From Bordetella parapertussis (GTDB taxonomy: Bacteria > Pseudomonadota > Gammaproteobacteria > Burkholderiales > Burkholderiaceae_C): a stretch of DNA of 59,634 bases. This document shows, piece by piece, positions 27,726 through 40,099 of the stretch (its first letter is position 1; the number at the start of each line of letters is the position of its first letter). The position numbers were made by a program, and so were the translations under genes. The stretch is taken from positions 1 to 59,634 of the forward strand of contig CAMDXA010000011.1 of assembly GCA_945878065.1 (NCBI GenBank). The letters run 5' to 3'. Below the pieces are notes generated by a model. That model did no database searches. It was not told the DNA's origin and was given only the letters and a program-made list of their open reading frames with translations.

Positions 27726-28367
27726 CTAGCGATTTGGGCTGAGCCAGACCAAGCAACGGTCGGCATCTAACCCAGGTACGCTCAAGGTTTGAACTTTTTC
27801 AATCAGTACTTCTTTAGGCAATCTTTCAATTTCGGCTTGCGGGTATTTTCCCTTCATGGCCAGCCAACGGCCGCTTGGATTCAATGAAGCGGCCGTCCAG
27901 TGGGTGAAGTCGGCCAACTCGGCAAACGCCCGGCAAGTCACCAAGTCAAATGTTTGCGAAAGTTCTTCCACGCGACCATGTATGACGTTTAGGTTTGTCA
28001 ATTTGAGTGCGTGTGCGACCGTCTGCACAAAGGCGGTTTTTTTGGCCACGGCATCTATGGCGGTGATGCGCCACTGCGGGCAGGCAATCGCAAAAACGAC
28101 GGACGGCAATCCGCCACCACAGCCCACATCCAACACATCACAGGCCGCAGGAAACTCATGCAACAGCTCAGGAATTGCCGCGAGGCAATCCATCAAGTGC
28201 TGGTCTAACATCTGCTCTGGGTCGCGCACCGAAGTCAGGTTGTAGACCTTGTTCCACTTCAGCAACAAGGCCAAGTAGTCCAATAACTGCGCCTGTTGTT
28301 GATCCGTTAACGGCAGTGCCAGATCGGACAGGCCCTGACGCAAGCCTTGCGCCAAAGAGAGCGTCAA
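27726..28367 (-). CDS. rsmG: 16S rRNA (guanine-527-N7)-methyltransferase RsmG
   Basis: Methylates G527 in the 530 loop of 16S rRNA; loss gives low-level streptomycin resistance in other bacteria. The SAM-binding motif [19 protein letters not shown] and the segment [17 protein letters not shown] are characteristic. I chose the TTG at 28367 (213 residues): it overlaps the mnmG stop as TTGA and has GAGG seven bases upstream. An earlier in-frame TTG at 28397 would add 10 residues. No ATG is available near the family N-terminus. Confidence 0.95.
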   Translation of the reverse strand: MTLSLAQGLRQGLSDLALPLTDQQQAQLLDYLALLLKWNKVYNLTSVRDPEQMLDQHLMDCLAAIPELLHEFPAACDVLDVGCGGGLPSVVFAIACPQWRITAIDAVAKKTAFVQTVAHALKLTNLNVIHGRVEELSQTFDLVTCRAFAELADFTHWTAASLNPSGRWLAMKGKYPQAEIERLPKEVLIEKVQTLSVPGLDADRCLVWLSPNR

Positions 28368-30322
28368 GCCGCAGCCTCGTTTTTGTCTGTTGACCAACTT
28401 CCTTGACGGGCTCGACGCAAGTGCACCAACAACAAGGAAATGGCCGCAGGCGTAACGCCAGAGATTCGGGAAGCCTGCCCTAAGGTTTCTGGGCGGTGCT
28501 TGCTCAGCTTTTGCCTGACCTCCATACTGAGCGCGGGGATCGCCAAATAGTCCAAGCCCTCAGGCAAGGCGAGGTTTTCGTAATGTGCAGCGCGATTGAC
28601 CTCTTCTTGCTGCCGATGGATATAGCCCGAATACTTTGCGGCGATGTCAACTTGCTCGGCGACAGTTTCACGTGAAACATCATCCAAGGCATTTATTTCT
28701 AAGCTGGCAAAGCGCCCAGCTTCTAGCCCAACAAGCAAGTCGTAGCTGACATTTGGCCGTCTGAGCAAATCGGCCAAACTGTGCTCATGGGTGATGGTTT
28801 TGCCCAACACCCTGAGCGCCTCTGCCTCAGACAGGATTTTGGGATTGACCCAAGTACTTGCCAATCGTTGTGTTTCACGTGAAACCAAGTCACGCTTTCG
28901 GCAAAAGCTATCCCATTGTGCATCGCCTACCAAACCTAGCGCTCTGCCCTTTTCGGTAAGGCGAGCATCCGCGTTGTCTTCACGCAATTGCAACCGGAAC
29001 TCAGCGCGGCTGGTGAACATTCGGTAAGGTTCAAGCACGCCTTGTGTGACCAAGTCATCCACCAACACACCCAGATAGGCTTGGTCTCGGCCAAGTGTCC
29101 ACGCCGCTTGTTCACGACATTGCAAGGCGGCGTTCACGCCCGCATACAAACCTTGCGCTGCAGCTTCTTCATAGCCAGTGGTACCGTTGATTTGTCCGGC
29201 AAAAAACAAGCCATCAATCTGCTTTGTTTCAAAGCTGGGTTTGAGTTCTCGCGGGTCAAAATAATCGTACTCAATCGCATAACCAGGGCGCAAAATATGC
29301 GCGTTTTCAAGACCGGCCATTGAACGCACCAAGTCATACTGGACATCAAACGGCAGGCTGGTAGAAATGCCATTGGGGTAATACTCTTGCGTGGTCAAAC
29401 CTTCAGGCTCTAAAAAAATCTGGTGGCTGGTTTTATCGGCAAACCGGTTGACTTTGTCTTCGACACTTGGGCAATAACGCGGACCCACCCCTTCAATTTT
29501 TCCTGTGAACATGGGGCTGCGGTCAAATCCGCTGCGGATGATGTCGTGGGTCTTTTCGTTGGTATGCGTGATCCAACAAGCCATCTGCGCCGGGTGCATG
29601 TCGCGTGTGCCCATGACACTGAACACCGGCATATGTGCTGATTCACCCCCCGCCATGCCGTCTCCAGGCTGCATTTTGCAACGGTCAAAATCAATGCTTC
29701 TGCCATCCAGACGCGGCGGGGTTCCGGTTTTCAAGCGCCCCTGCGGCAACTTCAACTCTTTAAGCCGCATGGACAAACGCAGCGCGGGGGGGTCACCCGC
29801 TCTTCCGGCGGCGTGGTTTTGCAGGCCGACATGAATTTTTCCATCCAAAAAAGTACCTGCCGTCAACACCACGGCTTTGGCAGAAAAGCGAATACCCACT
29901 TGCGTCATAACACCTGTAATTCTTGAGCCTTCCATCATCAAGTCTTCGACCGATTGTTGGAATAACCACAAGTTGGCTTGGTTTTCAAGCCGGTGGCGAA
30001 TCGCTGCTTTGTAAAGCAAACGGTCTGCCTGTGCACGCGTAGCGCGCACCGCCGGCCCTTTAGAGCGATTGAGAATACGAAATTGGATGCCAGCCGCATC
30101 CGTGGCCAAGGCCATGGCACCACCCAGTGCATCTACCTCCTTGACCAAGTGGCCTTTGCCAATCCCGCCGATGGACGGGTTGCAACTCATCTGGCCAAAG
30201 GTTTCAATATTGTGGGTTAGCAACAGCGTTTGACAGCCCATGCGGGCACTTGCCAGCGCCGCCTCTGTGCCAGCATGCCCGCCGCCCACAACGATCACAT
30301 CAAAATGCTGCGGATAAAGCAT
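28364..30322 (-). CDS. mnmG: tRNA uridine-5-carboxymethylaminomethyl modification enzyme MnmG (GidA)
   Basis: FAD partner of MnmE in forming cmnm5U34 in tRNAs. The FAD motif [20 protein letters not shown] and the signature [20 protein letters not shown] are at the N-terminus, [14 protein letters not shown] lies centrally, and the C-terminal GidA domain ends near residue 640. I chose ATG 30322 (652 residues). Two parS sites lie in the coding sequence and make the protein carry the pentapeptide VSRET twice. Its partner mnmE is on the opposite side of dnaA, unlike the adjacent mnmE-mnmG order of many bacteria. Confidence 0.97.
   Translation of the reverse strand: MLYPQHFDVIVVGGGHAGTEAALASARMGCQTLLLTHNIETFGQMSCNPSIGGIGKGHLVKEVDALGGAMALATDAAGIQFRILNRSKGPAVRATRAQADRLLYKAAIRHRLENQANLWLFQQSVEDLMMEGSRITGVMTQVGIRFSAKAVVLTAGTFLDGKIHVGLQNHAAGRAGDPPALRLSMRLKELKLPQGRLKTGTPPRLDGRSIDFDRCKMQPGDGMAGGESAHMPVFSVMGTRDMHPAQMACWITHTNEKTHDIIRSGFDRSPMFTGKIEGVGPRYCPSVEDKVNRFADKTSHQIFLEPEGLTTQEYYPNGISTSLPFDVQYDLVRSMAGLENAHILRPGYAIEYDYFDPRELKPSFETKQIDGLFFAGQINGTTGYEEAAAQGLYAGVNAALQCREQAAWTLGRDQAYLGVLVDDLVTQGVLEPYRMFTSRAEFRLQLREDNADARLTEKGRALGLVGDAQWDSFCRKRDLVSRETQRLASTWVNPKILSEAEALRVLGKTITHEHSLADLLRRPNVSYDLLVGLEAGRFASLEINALDDVSRETVAEQVDIAAKYSGYIHRQQEEVNRAAHYENLALPEGLDYLAIPALSMEVRQKLSKHRPETLGQASRISGVTPAAISLLLVHLRRARQGSWSTDKNEAAA
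28664..28679. promoter_or_regulatory. parS site 2 inside mnmG
   Basis: AGTTTCACGTGAAACA matches the parS consensus at 15 of 16 positions. In the mnmG reading frame it encodes VSRET in [11 protein letters not shown]. Confidence 0.94.
28871..28886. promoter_or_regulatory. parS site 3 inside mnmG
   Basis: TGTTTCACGTGAAACC matches the parS consensus at 15 of 16 positions. In the mnmG reading frame it encodes VSRET in [12 protein letters not shown]. It is 192 bp from site 2. Confidence 0.94.
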
Positions 30323-30540
30323 GTATTTGCCTTGGTAAATCCTTGATTTTAGATCGCTGCGCGAAAAGCCTGACTCATCCCAAGCAAAGCAGGGCACAAC
30401 CGCGATTCACGCCAGCATGCGTGTACACAACTGGCAGAAATGAGGGCGGTGAAGACTCGCTGCTTCTCAGGCACCGAGATGAAACAGCAAAAAGCGGTGG
30501 GTTTGTATGGCCAGAGGAACGCAGGTCGATTGATCAATCA

Positions 30541-33117
<2,577 letters not shown>

Positions 33118-33165
33118 TCAATTCAATAAGTACGCGAAGGCACTGGTAACCCAAGTGAGAAAAAG

Positions 33166-34272
33166 TTAAATGCGCATCGGCATCACAACGTATTTAAAAA
33201 AGGAATTGTCTGGAATAGTGACCAATACCGAACTGTTGGAATCTGCCAAATCCATGCGCACCATCTCCTGGTCCATGTTGACCAGAACATCGATCAAATA
33301 AGACACGTTGAATCCTATTTCTATCGGCTCACCGCTGAAATCGACTTCCATTTCATCGACGGCTTCTTCTTGTTCAGCATTGCTGGACGCGACGCGAAGA
33401 ACACCCGTTTCTAAATTGATGCGCACACCTTTGAATTTGTCACTGGTCAAAATAGCTGTGCGCTGCAACATGGTCAAGAGCGCAGCTTTGCCAACGGTGA
33501 TACTGTTTTTGTGGTTCTTTGGAATCACACGGTTGTAATCAGGAAACTTACCTTCTACCAATTTCGTCACAAATTCTTTGCCATCGAAGCGGAACCGCGC
33601 TTGGTTGGTGGCAAATTGCATCTCTATGTCACCTTCCTTGTCACTCAGTAAGCGCAACAATTCCAGCACCGTTTTGCGCGGCAGTATCACTTCTTGTTTG
33701 GGTACATCTACCGCCAGTGTGGCCGATGTATATGCCAAGCGGTGACCGTCCGTGGCCACCAAGCTGAGTTGCTTGCCTTCAGCGACAAACAAAATGCCAT
33801 TGAGGTAGTAACGGATATCGTGTACAGCCATAGAGAAAGACACTTGCTGCAACAACGCCTTCAAGGTTTGTTGTGGCACGCTGAAGACCGGCCCGAAATT
33901 GGCGGACTCTTGAACCAACGGAAAATCTTCGGCAGGCAGGGTTTGCAGCGTGAAGCGACTTTTCCCGCTTTTGAGCAACAACTTGTTTTGGTTGCTCTCA
34001 AGCGTGACGGTTTGGTCAGCTGGCATAGAACGCAAAATGTCCATCAGTTTGCGCGCACCGACCGTGGTGCTGAAATTTCCGCTGTCACCACCCAAGGCTG
34101 CGTCAGTTTGGATTTGAATTTCTAGGTCACTGGTGGTCAGCTGAACCGAGTCACCCGTTTTTTTCAGCATCACATTCGCCAATATCGGCAAGGTATGACG
34201 ACGTTCAACAATACCTGCAACCGATTGCAACGAAGCAACGATTTGCGCTTGGGTGGCTTTCAAGACAATCAT
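33166..34272 (-). CDS. dnaN: DNA polymerase III sliding clamp (beta subunit)
   Basis: Ring-shaped processivity factor of the replicative polymerase. The 368 residues contain the three repeated clamp domains; the N-terminus has RRHTLPILANVML and the C-terminus ends SSVLVTIPDNSFFKYVVMPMRI, carrying the conserved MPMR(I/L) binding-pocket end. It is separated from dnaA by a 243-bp spacer rich in DnaA boxes, longer than needed for simple co-transcription. Confidence 0.98.
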   Translation of the reverse strand: MIVLKATQAQIVASLQSVAGIVERRHTLPILANVMLKKTGDSVQLTTSDLEIQIQTDAALGGDSGNFSTTVGARKLMDILRSMPADQTVTLESNQNKLLLKSGKSRFTLQTLPAEDFPLVQESANFGPVFSVPQQTLKALLQQVSFSMAVHDIRYYLNGILFVAEGKQLSLVATDGHRLAYTSATLAVDVPKQEVILPRKTVLELLRLLSDKEGDIEMQFATNQARFRFDGKEFVTKLVEGKFPDYNRVIPKNHKNSITVGKAALLTMLQRTAILTSDKFKGVRINLETGVLRVASSNAEQEEAVDEMEVDFSGEPIEIGFNVSYLIDVLVNMDQEMVRMDLADSNSSVLVTIPDNSFFKYVVMPMRI

Positions 34273-34515
34273 GTCATCCTCTTCTTAAATTCTTTATTAA
34301 TCAATAGCAGTAGTAGATAAGCAAGGCCTGTTTGTGTGGACAAGCCTATTTTCCACATTTATATCAAGCACTTGGGCATTGCCAAACACTGTTTGCAAGC
34401 GGCACGGAAACCACATGCTGGAGATGAACAACTTTGCAAAATGCTCACGCCCTGTGGATAACCCAGTAGTTATTAAAAAATTATCCACAACGTTTGACAA
34501 ATTGCGTGTCATGGT
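34273..34515. other. oriC: dnaA-dnaN spacer with four DnaA boxes: candidate chromosomal origin (oriC)
   Basis: Two consensus DnaA boxes, TGTGGATAA (34453-34461) and TTATCCACA (34481-34489), face each other around the A+T-rich segment TAGTTATTAAAAAA. Two one-mismatch boxes, TGTGGACAA (34335-34343) and TTTTCCACA (34349-34357), lie 100 bp away. An A+T-rich stretch at about 34278-34312 is a possible unwinding element. Boxes upstream of dnaA (35945-36002) form a second group, so oriC may lie here, there, or span dnaA. Confidence 0.65.
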
Positions 34516-35919
34516 TCAGCCTTTGAGGGTTTGTTCAAGCACATGCAACTGTTGGTTCAGTTCGCTGACGGTTTGGCGCTCGGCAGAAATCTTACGCACG
34601 GCATGCAAGACCGTGGTGTGGTCACGGCCACCGAACAATTCTCCGATTTCAGGCAGACTTTTTTGTGTCAATTCTTTGGCCAGGTACATAGCGATTTGAC
34701 GCGGACGGGCAATCGAAGCGGGACGCTTTTTGGAGTACATGTCAGCGACCTTGATTTTGTAATAGTCTGCCACTGTTTTTTGAATGTTTTCCACGGAAAT
34801 TTGGCGGTTTTGAATAGACAACAGGTCACGCAAGGCATCGCGTGCGAGTTGAATCGACACTTCTTTCTGGTTAAAGCGCGAATAGGCCAAGATTTTACGC
34901 AATGCGCCTTCTAATTCACGCACGTTTGATCGCACATTTTTAGCCACAAAAAACGCCACTTCTTCAGGCATTTCAGCCCCTTCAGAGCGTGATTTATTGA
35001 TCAATATGGCCACTCGCATTTCAAGCTCTGGCGGCTCAATGGCCACCGTTAAACCGGAATCAAACCGGGAAACCAAACGTTCGTGGATATCTGCCAACCC
35101 TTTGGGATAGGTGTCGCTGGTCATGACAATGTGTGATTTTTTTGCCAGCAATGCTTCAAAGGCGTTGAAAAACTCTTCTTGCGTGCGGTCTTTGTTGGCA
35201 AAAAATTGCACATCGTCAATCAACAGCAAATCCAGCGAATGGTAGTGGTGCTTGAATTCGTCAAAGGTTTTGCGCTGGTAGGCCTTGACCACGTCAGAAA
35301 CAAATTGTTCGGCATGGATATACAGGACTTTGGCGTCAGGTTTGTTTTGCAGCAATTGGTTGCCGACCGCATGCATCAAATGGGTTTTGCCAAGACCGAC
35401 CCCGCCATAGATGAAAAGCGGGTTGTACAACTGCCCCGGCACATTCGCCACGTGCATGGCAGCAGCCCGCGCCATGCGATTGGCCGTTCCCTCGATCAAG
35501 CTGTCAAAACACAAGCTGCTATTGAGCCTGTTTTTGAAGACATTCAGCGTGGTGTCAGTGGGCGGAGAAGCCAAGCCACTGTTGAAATCTTCTGCATCTA
35601 CCGGCGCTCTGGCTGATGAAGTTTTGCTGGCTGGGGTTTTGGCTGTTAATGCGAAGTCAAGTTGAATCGGTTGCCCGTACAACTGACTCAACAAAGCGCC
35701 GATACGCGCGGCATATTGCGCACGGATCCAATCAAGCTTGAAGCGGTTGACCACCACCAGGGTTAATTTAGAAAAATCCTCTGACACCGAGGCCTGAAGC
35801 GGCTTGATCCATGTGTTGAATTGCTGCTCTGGCAATTCCTGGGCGAGCAAATCGATACAAGACTGCCATAAAGCTTGTCCAGCGTCATTGGAATCTGCAG
35901 GGACGACCGACGGGTTCAT
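34516..35919 (-). CDS. dnaA: Chromosomal replication initiator protein DnaA
   Basis: AAA+ initiator that binds DnaA boxes and opens oriC. Domain I has [29 protein letters not shown] sequence at the N-terminus; domain III has Walker [15 protein letters not shown] and Walker [11 protein letters not shown]; domain IV ends with the box-recognition signature [17 protein letters not shown] chose ATG 35919 (467 residues), which fits the family N-terminus. An in-frame ATG at 35979 would add 20 residues but would place a DnaA box in the coding sequence. Neither has a good Shine-Dalgarno. Confidence 0.97.
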   Translation of the reverse strand: MNPSVVPADSNDAGQALWQSCIDLLAQELPEQQFNTWIKPLQASVSEDFSKLTLVVVNRFKLDWIRAQYAARIGALLSQLYGQPIQLDFALTAKTPASKTSSARAPVDAEDFNSGLASPPTDTTLNVFKNRLNSSLCFDSLIEGTANRMARAAAMHVANVPGQLYNPLFIYGGVGLGKTHLMHAVGNQLLQNKPDAKVLYIHAEQFVSDVVKAYQRKTFDEFKHHYHSLDLLLIDDVQFFANKDRTQEEFFNAFEALLAKKSHIVMTSDTYPKGLADIHERLVSRFDSGLTVAIEPPELEMRVAILINKSRSEGAEMPEEVAFFVAKNVRSNVRELEGALRKILAYSRFNQKEVSIQLARDALRDLLSIQNRQISVENIQKTVADYYKIKVADMYSKKRPASIARPRQIAMYLAKELTQKSLPEIGELFGGRDHTTVLHAVRKISAERQTVSELNQQLHVLEQTLKG

Positions 35920-35944
35920 GCGCACAAACTCAAGCAGGGCAAAC

Positions 35945-36002
35945 TGTGGATAGAAAGGGTGAATAAACGCATAAGACATACTTTATCAAAAATTTATCCA
36001 CA
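35945..36002. promoter_or_regulatory. DnaA boxes upstream of dnaA
   Basis: TTATCCACA (35994-36002, consensus) and TGTGGATAG (35945-35953, one mismatch) flank an A+T-rich stretch in the dnaA-rpmH divergent region. They may autoregulate dnaA or form part of the origin together with the boxes at 34335-34489. Confidence 0.75.
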
Positions 36003-36146
36003 GAAACATGGTATTTTCAATCAAGACAAGCGATTTCTTTGTCAAAGCCTCACAACTAAAGCATATTTTCGCTGGGGACGGGCGAAAAACAGAGATAATG
36101 CACGGTTTACCTTTGAACCTGAGACTTTGAACTTGAGAGACAGACC

Positions 36147-36281
36147 ATGAAACGCACATACCAACCTTCAAAAACGCGCCGCGCACGTACCCACGGCTTT
36201 TTGGTACGAATGAAAACCCGCGGCGGGCGTGCCATCATCAACGCAAGACGTGCCAAAGGGCGCAAACGGTTGGCCGTCTGA
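36147..36281 (+). CDS. rpmH: 50S ribosomal protein L34
   Basis: 44-residue ribosomal protein. It starts [18 protein letters not shown] and ends GRKRLAV, which is a near-universal L34 sequence, and it lies at its conserved place between dnaA (divergent) and rnpA. Start ATG 36147 has GAGAGACAG upstream, a modest Shine-Dalgarno. Confidence 0.98.
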   Translation: MKRTYQPSKTRRARTHGFLVRMKTRGGRAIINARRAKGRKRLAV

Positions 36282-36316
36282 GCGGTTTTGCGCCGCAGAC
36301 CAGTCGTGCTGTTTCT

Positions 36317-36676
36317 ATGGGTGTGATTCTTCGCATTACCCAGAAAACTGATTTTGACGCGGTCATGGATGCCGGCGTACATGCCAGCACCCCTCACTTT
36401 GCGCTACACATCAAAACACCAAGCGAACACAACCGCATCGGTGCTGTGGTTCCCAAAAGGTGGGCCAAGCGCGCAGTGACGCGCAATGCCATCAGACGTC
36501 AAATCTATGCACTGGCCGCCTTCTGCCAATGGCCGCAACCGGCCAGTGACCGCGTGGTCAGGCTGCGAAAAGCCTTTGACATATCCACATTTACCAGCGC
36601 CTCATCGTTGGCGTTGAAGTCTGCGGTGCGAACTGAACTGCAGCTATTGTTTGACAAGGCACAAAACACCACATGA
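36317..36676 (+). CDS. rnpA: Ribonuclease P protein component
   Basis: Protein cofactor that helps the RNase P RNA process the 5' ends of tRNAs. The basic RNA-binding motif VPKRWAKRAVTRNAIRRQIY near residues 45-64 matches the family RNR motif, and TPHFALHI is the typical first strand. The protein has 119 residues and overlaps yidD by ATGA. The family diverges quickly, so genome context adds weight. Confidence 0.95.
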   Translation: MGVILRITQKTDFDAVMDAGVHASTPHFALHIKTPSEHNRIGAVVPKRWAKRAVTRNAIRRQIYALAAFCQWPQPASDRVVRLRKAFDISTFTSASSLALKSAVRTELQLLFDKAQNTT

Positions 36677-36963
36677 GACGTTTTTTGATCGGGCTGATCA
36701 AAGCCTATCGCTTGCTGTTGAGTCCCTGGTTGGGCACTTCATGCCGCTTTACACCCACATGCTCTGCCTATGGGCTGCAAGCCTTGGCCATGCATGGTGC
36801 CGCCGCCGGCAGTTACTTGACGCTTAAGCGAATCGCACGTTGTCACCCTTGGTGCCATGGCGGCCACGACCCTGTGCCGCTTGAGCCAGTGCTGTTGACA
36901 CCTGCTGTGTTGTCCCGCCAGCGCATTTCTTCCTCTTCTTCTTCTGAGTCTCAAACACCATGA
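36673..36963 (+). CDS. yidD: Membrane-insertion efficiency factor YidD
   Basis: 96-residue membrane-associated protein that assists YidC-dependent insertion. Diagnostic segments are YRLLLSPWLGTSCRFTPTCS, and RIARCHPWCHGGHDPVP with conserved cysteines. The last 15 residues are serine-rich and not conserved. It overlaps rnpA and yidC by 4 bp each. Confidence 0.96.
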   Translation: MRRFLIGLIKAYRLLLSPWLGTSCRFTPTCSAYGLQALAMHGAAAGSYLTLKRIARCHPWCHGGHDPVPLEPVLLTPAVLSRQRISSSSSSESQTP

Positions 36964-38618
36964 ACGACATTCGCCGCACTATTCTTTGGGTTGTTTTTGG
37001 TTTTTCTTTGGTCATGCTGTGGGACCAGTGGCAAATCAGCCAAGGCAAAGTCCCTACCTTTTTCCCGCAACCGCCACAGACAACCTCCGCAACGAACACT
37101 GCACCCGTTGCTGCAACCCCGGCGCCGGCAGGTAACGCGGTCACGAATTTGCCACAAGTTGGCGGCGCACAAACAGCCGCAGACACAAGCGCCAAACGCA
37201 TCGATGTAGAAACCGATGTGCTCAAGCTGCAGTTCAGCACAGAGGGGGGAAGCTTGGTCAGGGCCGAGCTCTTAAAGCACAAAGACGTGCTTCGCGAAGG
37301 CAGCAATATGCTGCTGATGGACGACAGCAAAGAGCGCGTGTATTTGGCGCAATCAGGGTTGATCGGTACGACAACCGGCGCGGCATGGCCGACACACAAA
37401 ACACCCATGCAGTTCAGCGGCGGCACCGTGCTCAAAGACGGCGACAAGGAATTACAAATCACCTTTGAATCTGAACCGGTAGGTGAAGTCAAACTTGTCA
37501 AAACCTATGTGCTCACGCGCAGTAGCTATGCCATTGAAGTCAAGCATGACATTGTGAATATGTCTGGTGCCAGCATCTCGCCGCAGTTGTATGTGCAATT
37601 GGTCCGAGATGGCAACAAACCCGAAGGAGAATCCGCGTTTTATTCCACGTTCACTGGACCGGCGGTATTCACCAGCACAAAAAAATACCAGAAAATTGAA
37701 TTCAGCGACATTGAAGAAAACAATGCAGACTTTGAAAAGCAGAGCCAGCAAGGCTATGTCGCTATGGTGCAGCATTACTTTGCTTCCGCTTGGGTGTTGG
37801 ATGACACACAGCAACGCGAGCTATTCGCCCGCAAATTAGATACCAATTTGTATTCGGTGGGCATGGTTGCTCCTTTGCCTGCGCTGGCACCCGGGTCACG
37901 CATGTCACAAACCGCGCGATTGTTTGTGGGACCACAAGAAGAAAAGACGCTGGAAGCCATTTACCCCGGCCTTGAATTGCTCAAGGATTATGGTTTTCTG
38001 ACCATTTTGTCTAAGCCCTTGTATTGGTTGCTGTATGAATTGAACCGCGTGATCGGTAACTGGGGCTGGGCCATTGTGGCCTTGGTTGTGGTGTTGAAAA
38101 TTGCTTTTTACTGGCTCAACTCTCAGGCATACAAAAGCATGGGAAAGATGAAAGCCATCAACCCAAAAATCATGGAAATGCGCGAACGCTTGAAAGACAA
38201 CCCGCAGCAAATGCAAACGGAGATGATGCGGATTTACCGCGAAGAAAAGGTCAACCCTCTCGGTGGATGCTTGCCAATTCTTGTGCAGATGCCTTTTTTC
38301 ATCGCGTTGTACTGGGTGTTGTTGTCGTCGGTAGAAATGCGCAATGCGCCATGGGTGGGTTGGGTGCACGACCTGGCAGCACCAGACCCATGGTTCATTC
38401 TGCCTTTGTTGATGACGGCTACCTCATTGGTTCAGACCTGGCTGAACCCGACACCACCCGACCCGATGCAAGCCAAGTTGATGTGGTTCATGCCACTTGC
38501 CTTCAGTGTGATGTTTTTCTTTTTCCCTGCGGGCTTGGTGTTGTACTGGTTATCCAACAATATTTTGTCGATCGCCCAACAGTGGATGATCAACAAACAA
38601 CTTGGCATCAAACACTGA
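36960..38618 (+). CDS. yidC: Membrane protein insertase YidC
   Basis: Inserts inner-membrane proteins alone or with SecYEG. The 552 residues show an N-terminal helix (TILWVVFGFSLVMLWDQW), a large periplasmic beta domain (about 60-340), and C-terminal transmembrane helices with INPKIMEMRERLKDNPQQMQ and the conserved PLGGCLPILVQMPFFIALYW. It ends WMINKQLGIKH. Both yidD and yidC belong to the rpmH operon, with mnmE 30 bp downstream. Confidence 0.98.
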   Translation: MNDIRRTILWVVFGFSLVMLWDQWQISQGKVPTFFPQPPQTTSATNTAPVAATPAPAGNAVTNLPQVGGAQTAADTSAKRIDVETDVLKLQFSTEGGSLVRAELLKHKDVLREGSNMLLMDDSKERVYLAQSGLIGTTTGAAWPTHKTPMQFSGGTVLKDGDKELQITFESEPVGEVKLVKTYVLTRSSYAIEVKHDIVNMSGASISPQLYVQLVRDGNKPEGESAFYSTFTGPAVFTSTKKYQKIEFSDIEENNADFEKQSQQGYVAMVQHYFASAWVLDDTQQRELFARKLDTNLYSVGMVAPLPALAPGSRMSQTARLFVGPQEEKTLEAIYPGLELLKDYGFLTILSKPLYWLLYELNRVIGNWGWAIVALVVVLKIAFYWLNSQAYKSMGKMKAINPKIMEMRERLKDNPQQMQTEMMRIYREEKVNPLGGCLPILVQMPFFIALYWVLLSSVEMRNAPWVGWVHDLAAPDPWFILPLLMTATSLVQTWLNPTPPDPMQAKLMWFMPLAFSVMFFFFPAGLVLYWLSNNILSIAQQWMINKQLGIKH

Positions 38619-38648
38619 CCCGACACGGCAAGCCTCGGGTGTTCCGAA

Positions 38649-40058
38649 ATGCTGTTTGAGCGCGACGACCCCATCATTGCCATTGCCTCCCCGCCAGGCC
38701 GCGGCGCGGTGGGCGTGGTTCGTTTAAGCGGCAAACAACTTTGGCCCTTGGTCCGACAGCTTGCCAAGCGCGAACTGCAACCGCGCCAGTCTCACTTGGT
38801 CAGCATTCGGGATGCGCAAGGCGACACCATCGACCAAGTGCTGGCGGTTTTTTTCCCGGCGCCCCACAGCTATACAGGGGAGGATGTGTTGGAGCTCCAA
38901 GGCCACGGCGGCCCGGTGGTGTTGAACATGCTGGTGTCGCATTGCTTGTGGCTGGCCAAACAAACAGAGTCCACCCATCATGCACTGCTGCCAAATTTGC
39001 GCATGGCACGGCCGGGTGAATTCACAGAGCGCGCATTTTTAAACAACAAACTCGATTTGGCGCAAGCCGAAGCCGTGGCTGATTTGATCGATGCACACAC
39101 CCAGGCCGCGGTTCGCAGTGCGGGCCGATCCCTTGAGGGAGAGTTCTCCAGACGCGTAGACGAGATCGCGCAGGCCTTGGTCCATGTCCGTATGCAAATC
39201 GAAGCATGTTTGGATTTTCCAGAAGAAGATTTGGACTTCATTGAGCAAATGCAAGTTCAGCAACAACTGCAGCACTTGCAAGACAAGCTGTCGGATTTGC
39301 TGGCGCAGGCACAGCAAGGGCGCTTGTTGCGTGACGGATTAAAACTGGTGATTGCGGGGCAACCCAACGCAGGAAAAAGCTCGCTGCTGAATGCACTGGC
39401 GGGAGCGGACGTGGCCATTGTCACGCCGGTGGCTGGCACCACGCGCGATGTCTTGACGCAAACCATCCATATCGAAGGTGTGCCCATCCATGTGCTTGAC
39501 ACCGCAGGTTTGCGAGACGAGGCTGACGCCGACGAGGTCGAACGCATTGGCATGACACGCGCATGGTCGCAAATAGAACAAGCGGATCTGGTGGTGTTAC
39601 TCGACGATTTGGGCCGCCGTCAAGATGCGCACTACACCGAAGCACAAAACCGCTTGCGCGAAAAAATCGAACGCACGCGCACCGCACATACGGTGTTGCT
39701 GACCGTGCACAACAAAATCGATATGGTTGAGACCGCCCCGGATGGCGCGCTTTGCATATCTGCAAAAAACGGAAACGGCATGGCAGCGCTGCGCGAACAA
39801 CTGCTGTCACTCGCAGGATGGCAAGCTGGATTGAATGAAGGTGTATTCACTGCCCGTACCCGCCATGTAGAAGCGCTTGGACTGACCATGGAGCACGTGG
39901 CGCAAACCTTGGCATTGCTCAGCCACACAGCCCCTGCGTTGGATATATTGGCCGAAGAATGCCGCCTGGCCCACCAAGCCCTATCGGCACTCACGGGCAA
40001 ATTCACACCAGACGACTTGCTGGGTGAAATATTCAGCCGATTTTGCATTGGCAAATGA
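38649..40058 (+). CDS. mnmE: tRNA modification GTPase MnmE (TrmE)
   Basis: GTPase that, with MnmG, adds the carboxymethylaminomethyl group to U34 of tRNAs. The N-terminal formyl-THF-binding domain shows IIAIASPPGRGAVGVVRLSG; the inserted G domain has G1 GQPNAGKSSLLNAL near residue 237, DTAGLRDEADADEVERIG (G3) and HNKIDM (G4). The C-terminal CIGK motif required for modification is present. All 469 residues are normal. The gene for KdsD starts shortly after. Confidence 0.98.
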   Translation: MLFERDDPIIAIASPPGRGAVGVVRLSGKQLWPLVRQLAKRELQPRQSHLVSIRDAQGDTIDQVLAVFFPAPHSYTGEDVLELQGHGGPVVLNMLVSHCLWLAKQTESTHHALLPNLRMARPGEFTERAFLNNKLDLAQAEAVADLIDAHTQAAVRSAGRSLEGEFSRRVDEIAQALVHVRMQIEACLDFPEEDLDFIEQMQVQQQLQHLQDKLSDLLAQAQQGRLLRDGLKLVIAGQPNAGKSSLLNALAGADVAIVTPVAGTTRDVLTQTIHIEGVPIHVLDTAGLRDEADADEVERIGMTRAWSQIEQADLVVLLDDLGRRQDAHYTEAQNRLREKIERTRTAHTVLLTVHNKIDMVETAPDGALCISAKNGNGMAALREQLLSLAGWQAGLNEGVFTARTRHVEALGLTMEHVAQTLALLSHTAPALDILAEECRLAHQALSALTGKFTPDDLLGEIFSRFCIGK

Positions 40059-40099
40059 GCAGCAAAAGCGATTCTGACGCAACGCATAATAGACAAACC

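Noticed and set aside
30528..30539. GATTGATCAATC palindrome right after gyrB
   Set aside because: Perfect 12-bp palindrome but no T-run and no loop; too short to call a terminator and equally likely by chance.
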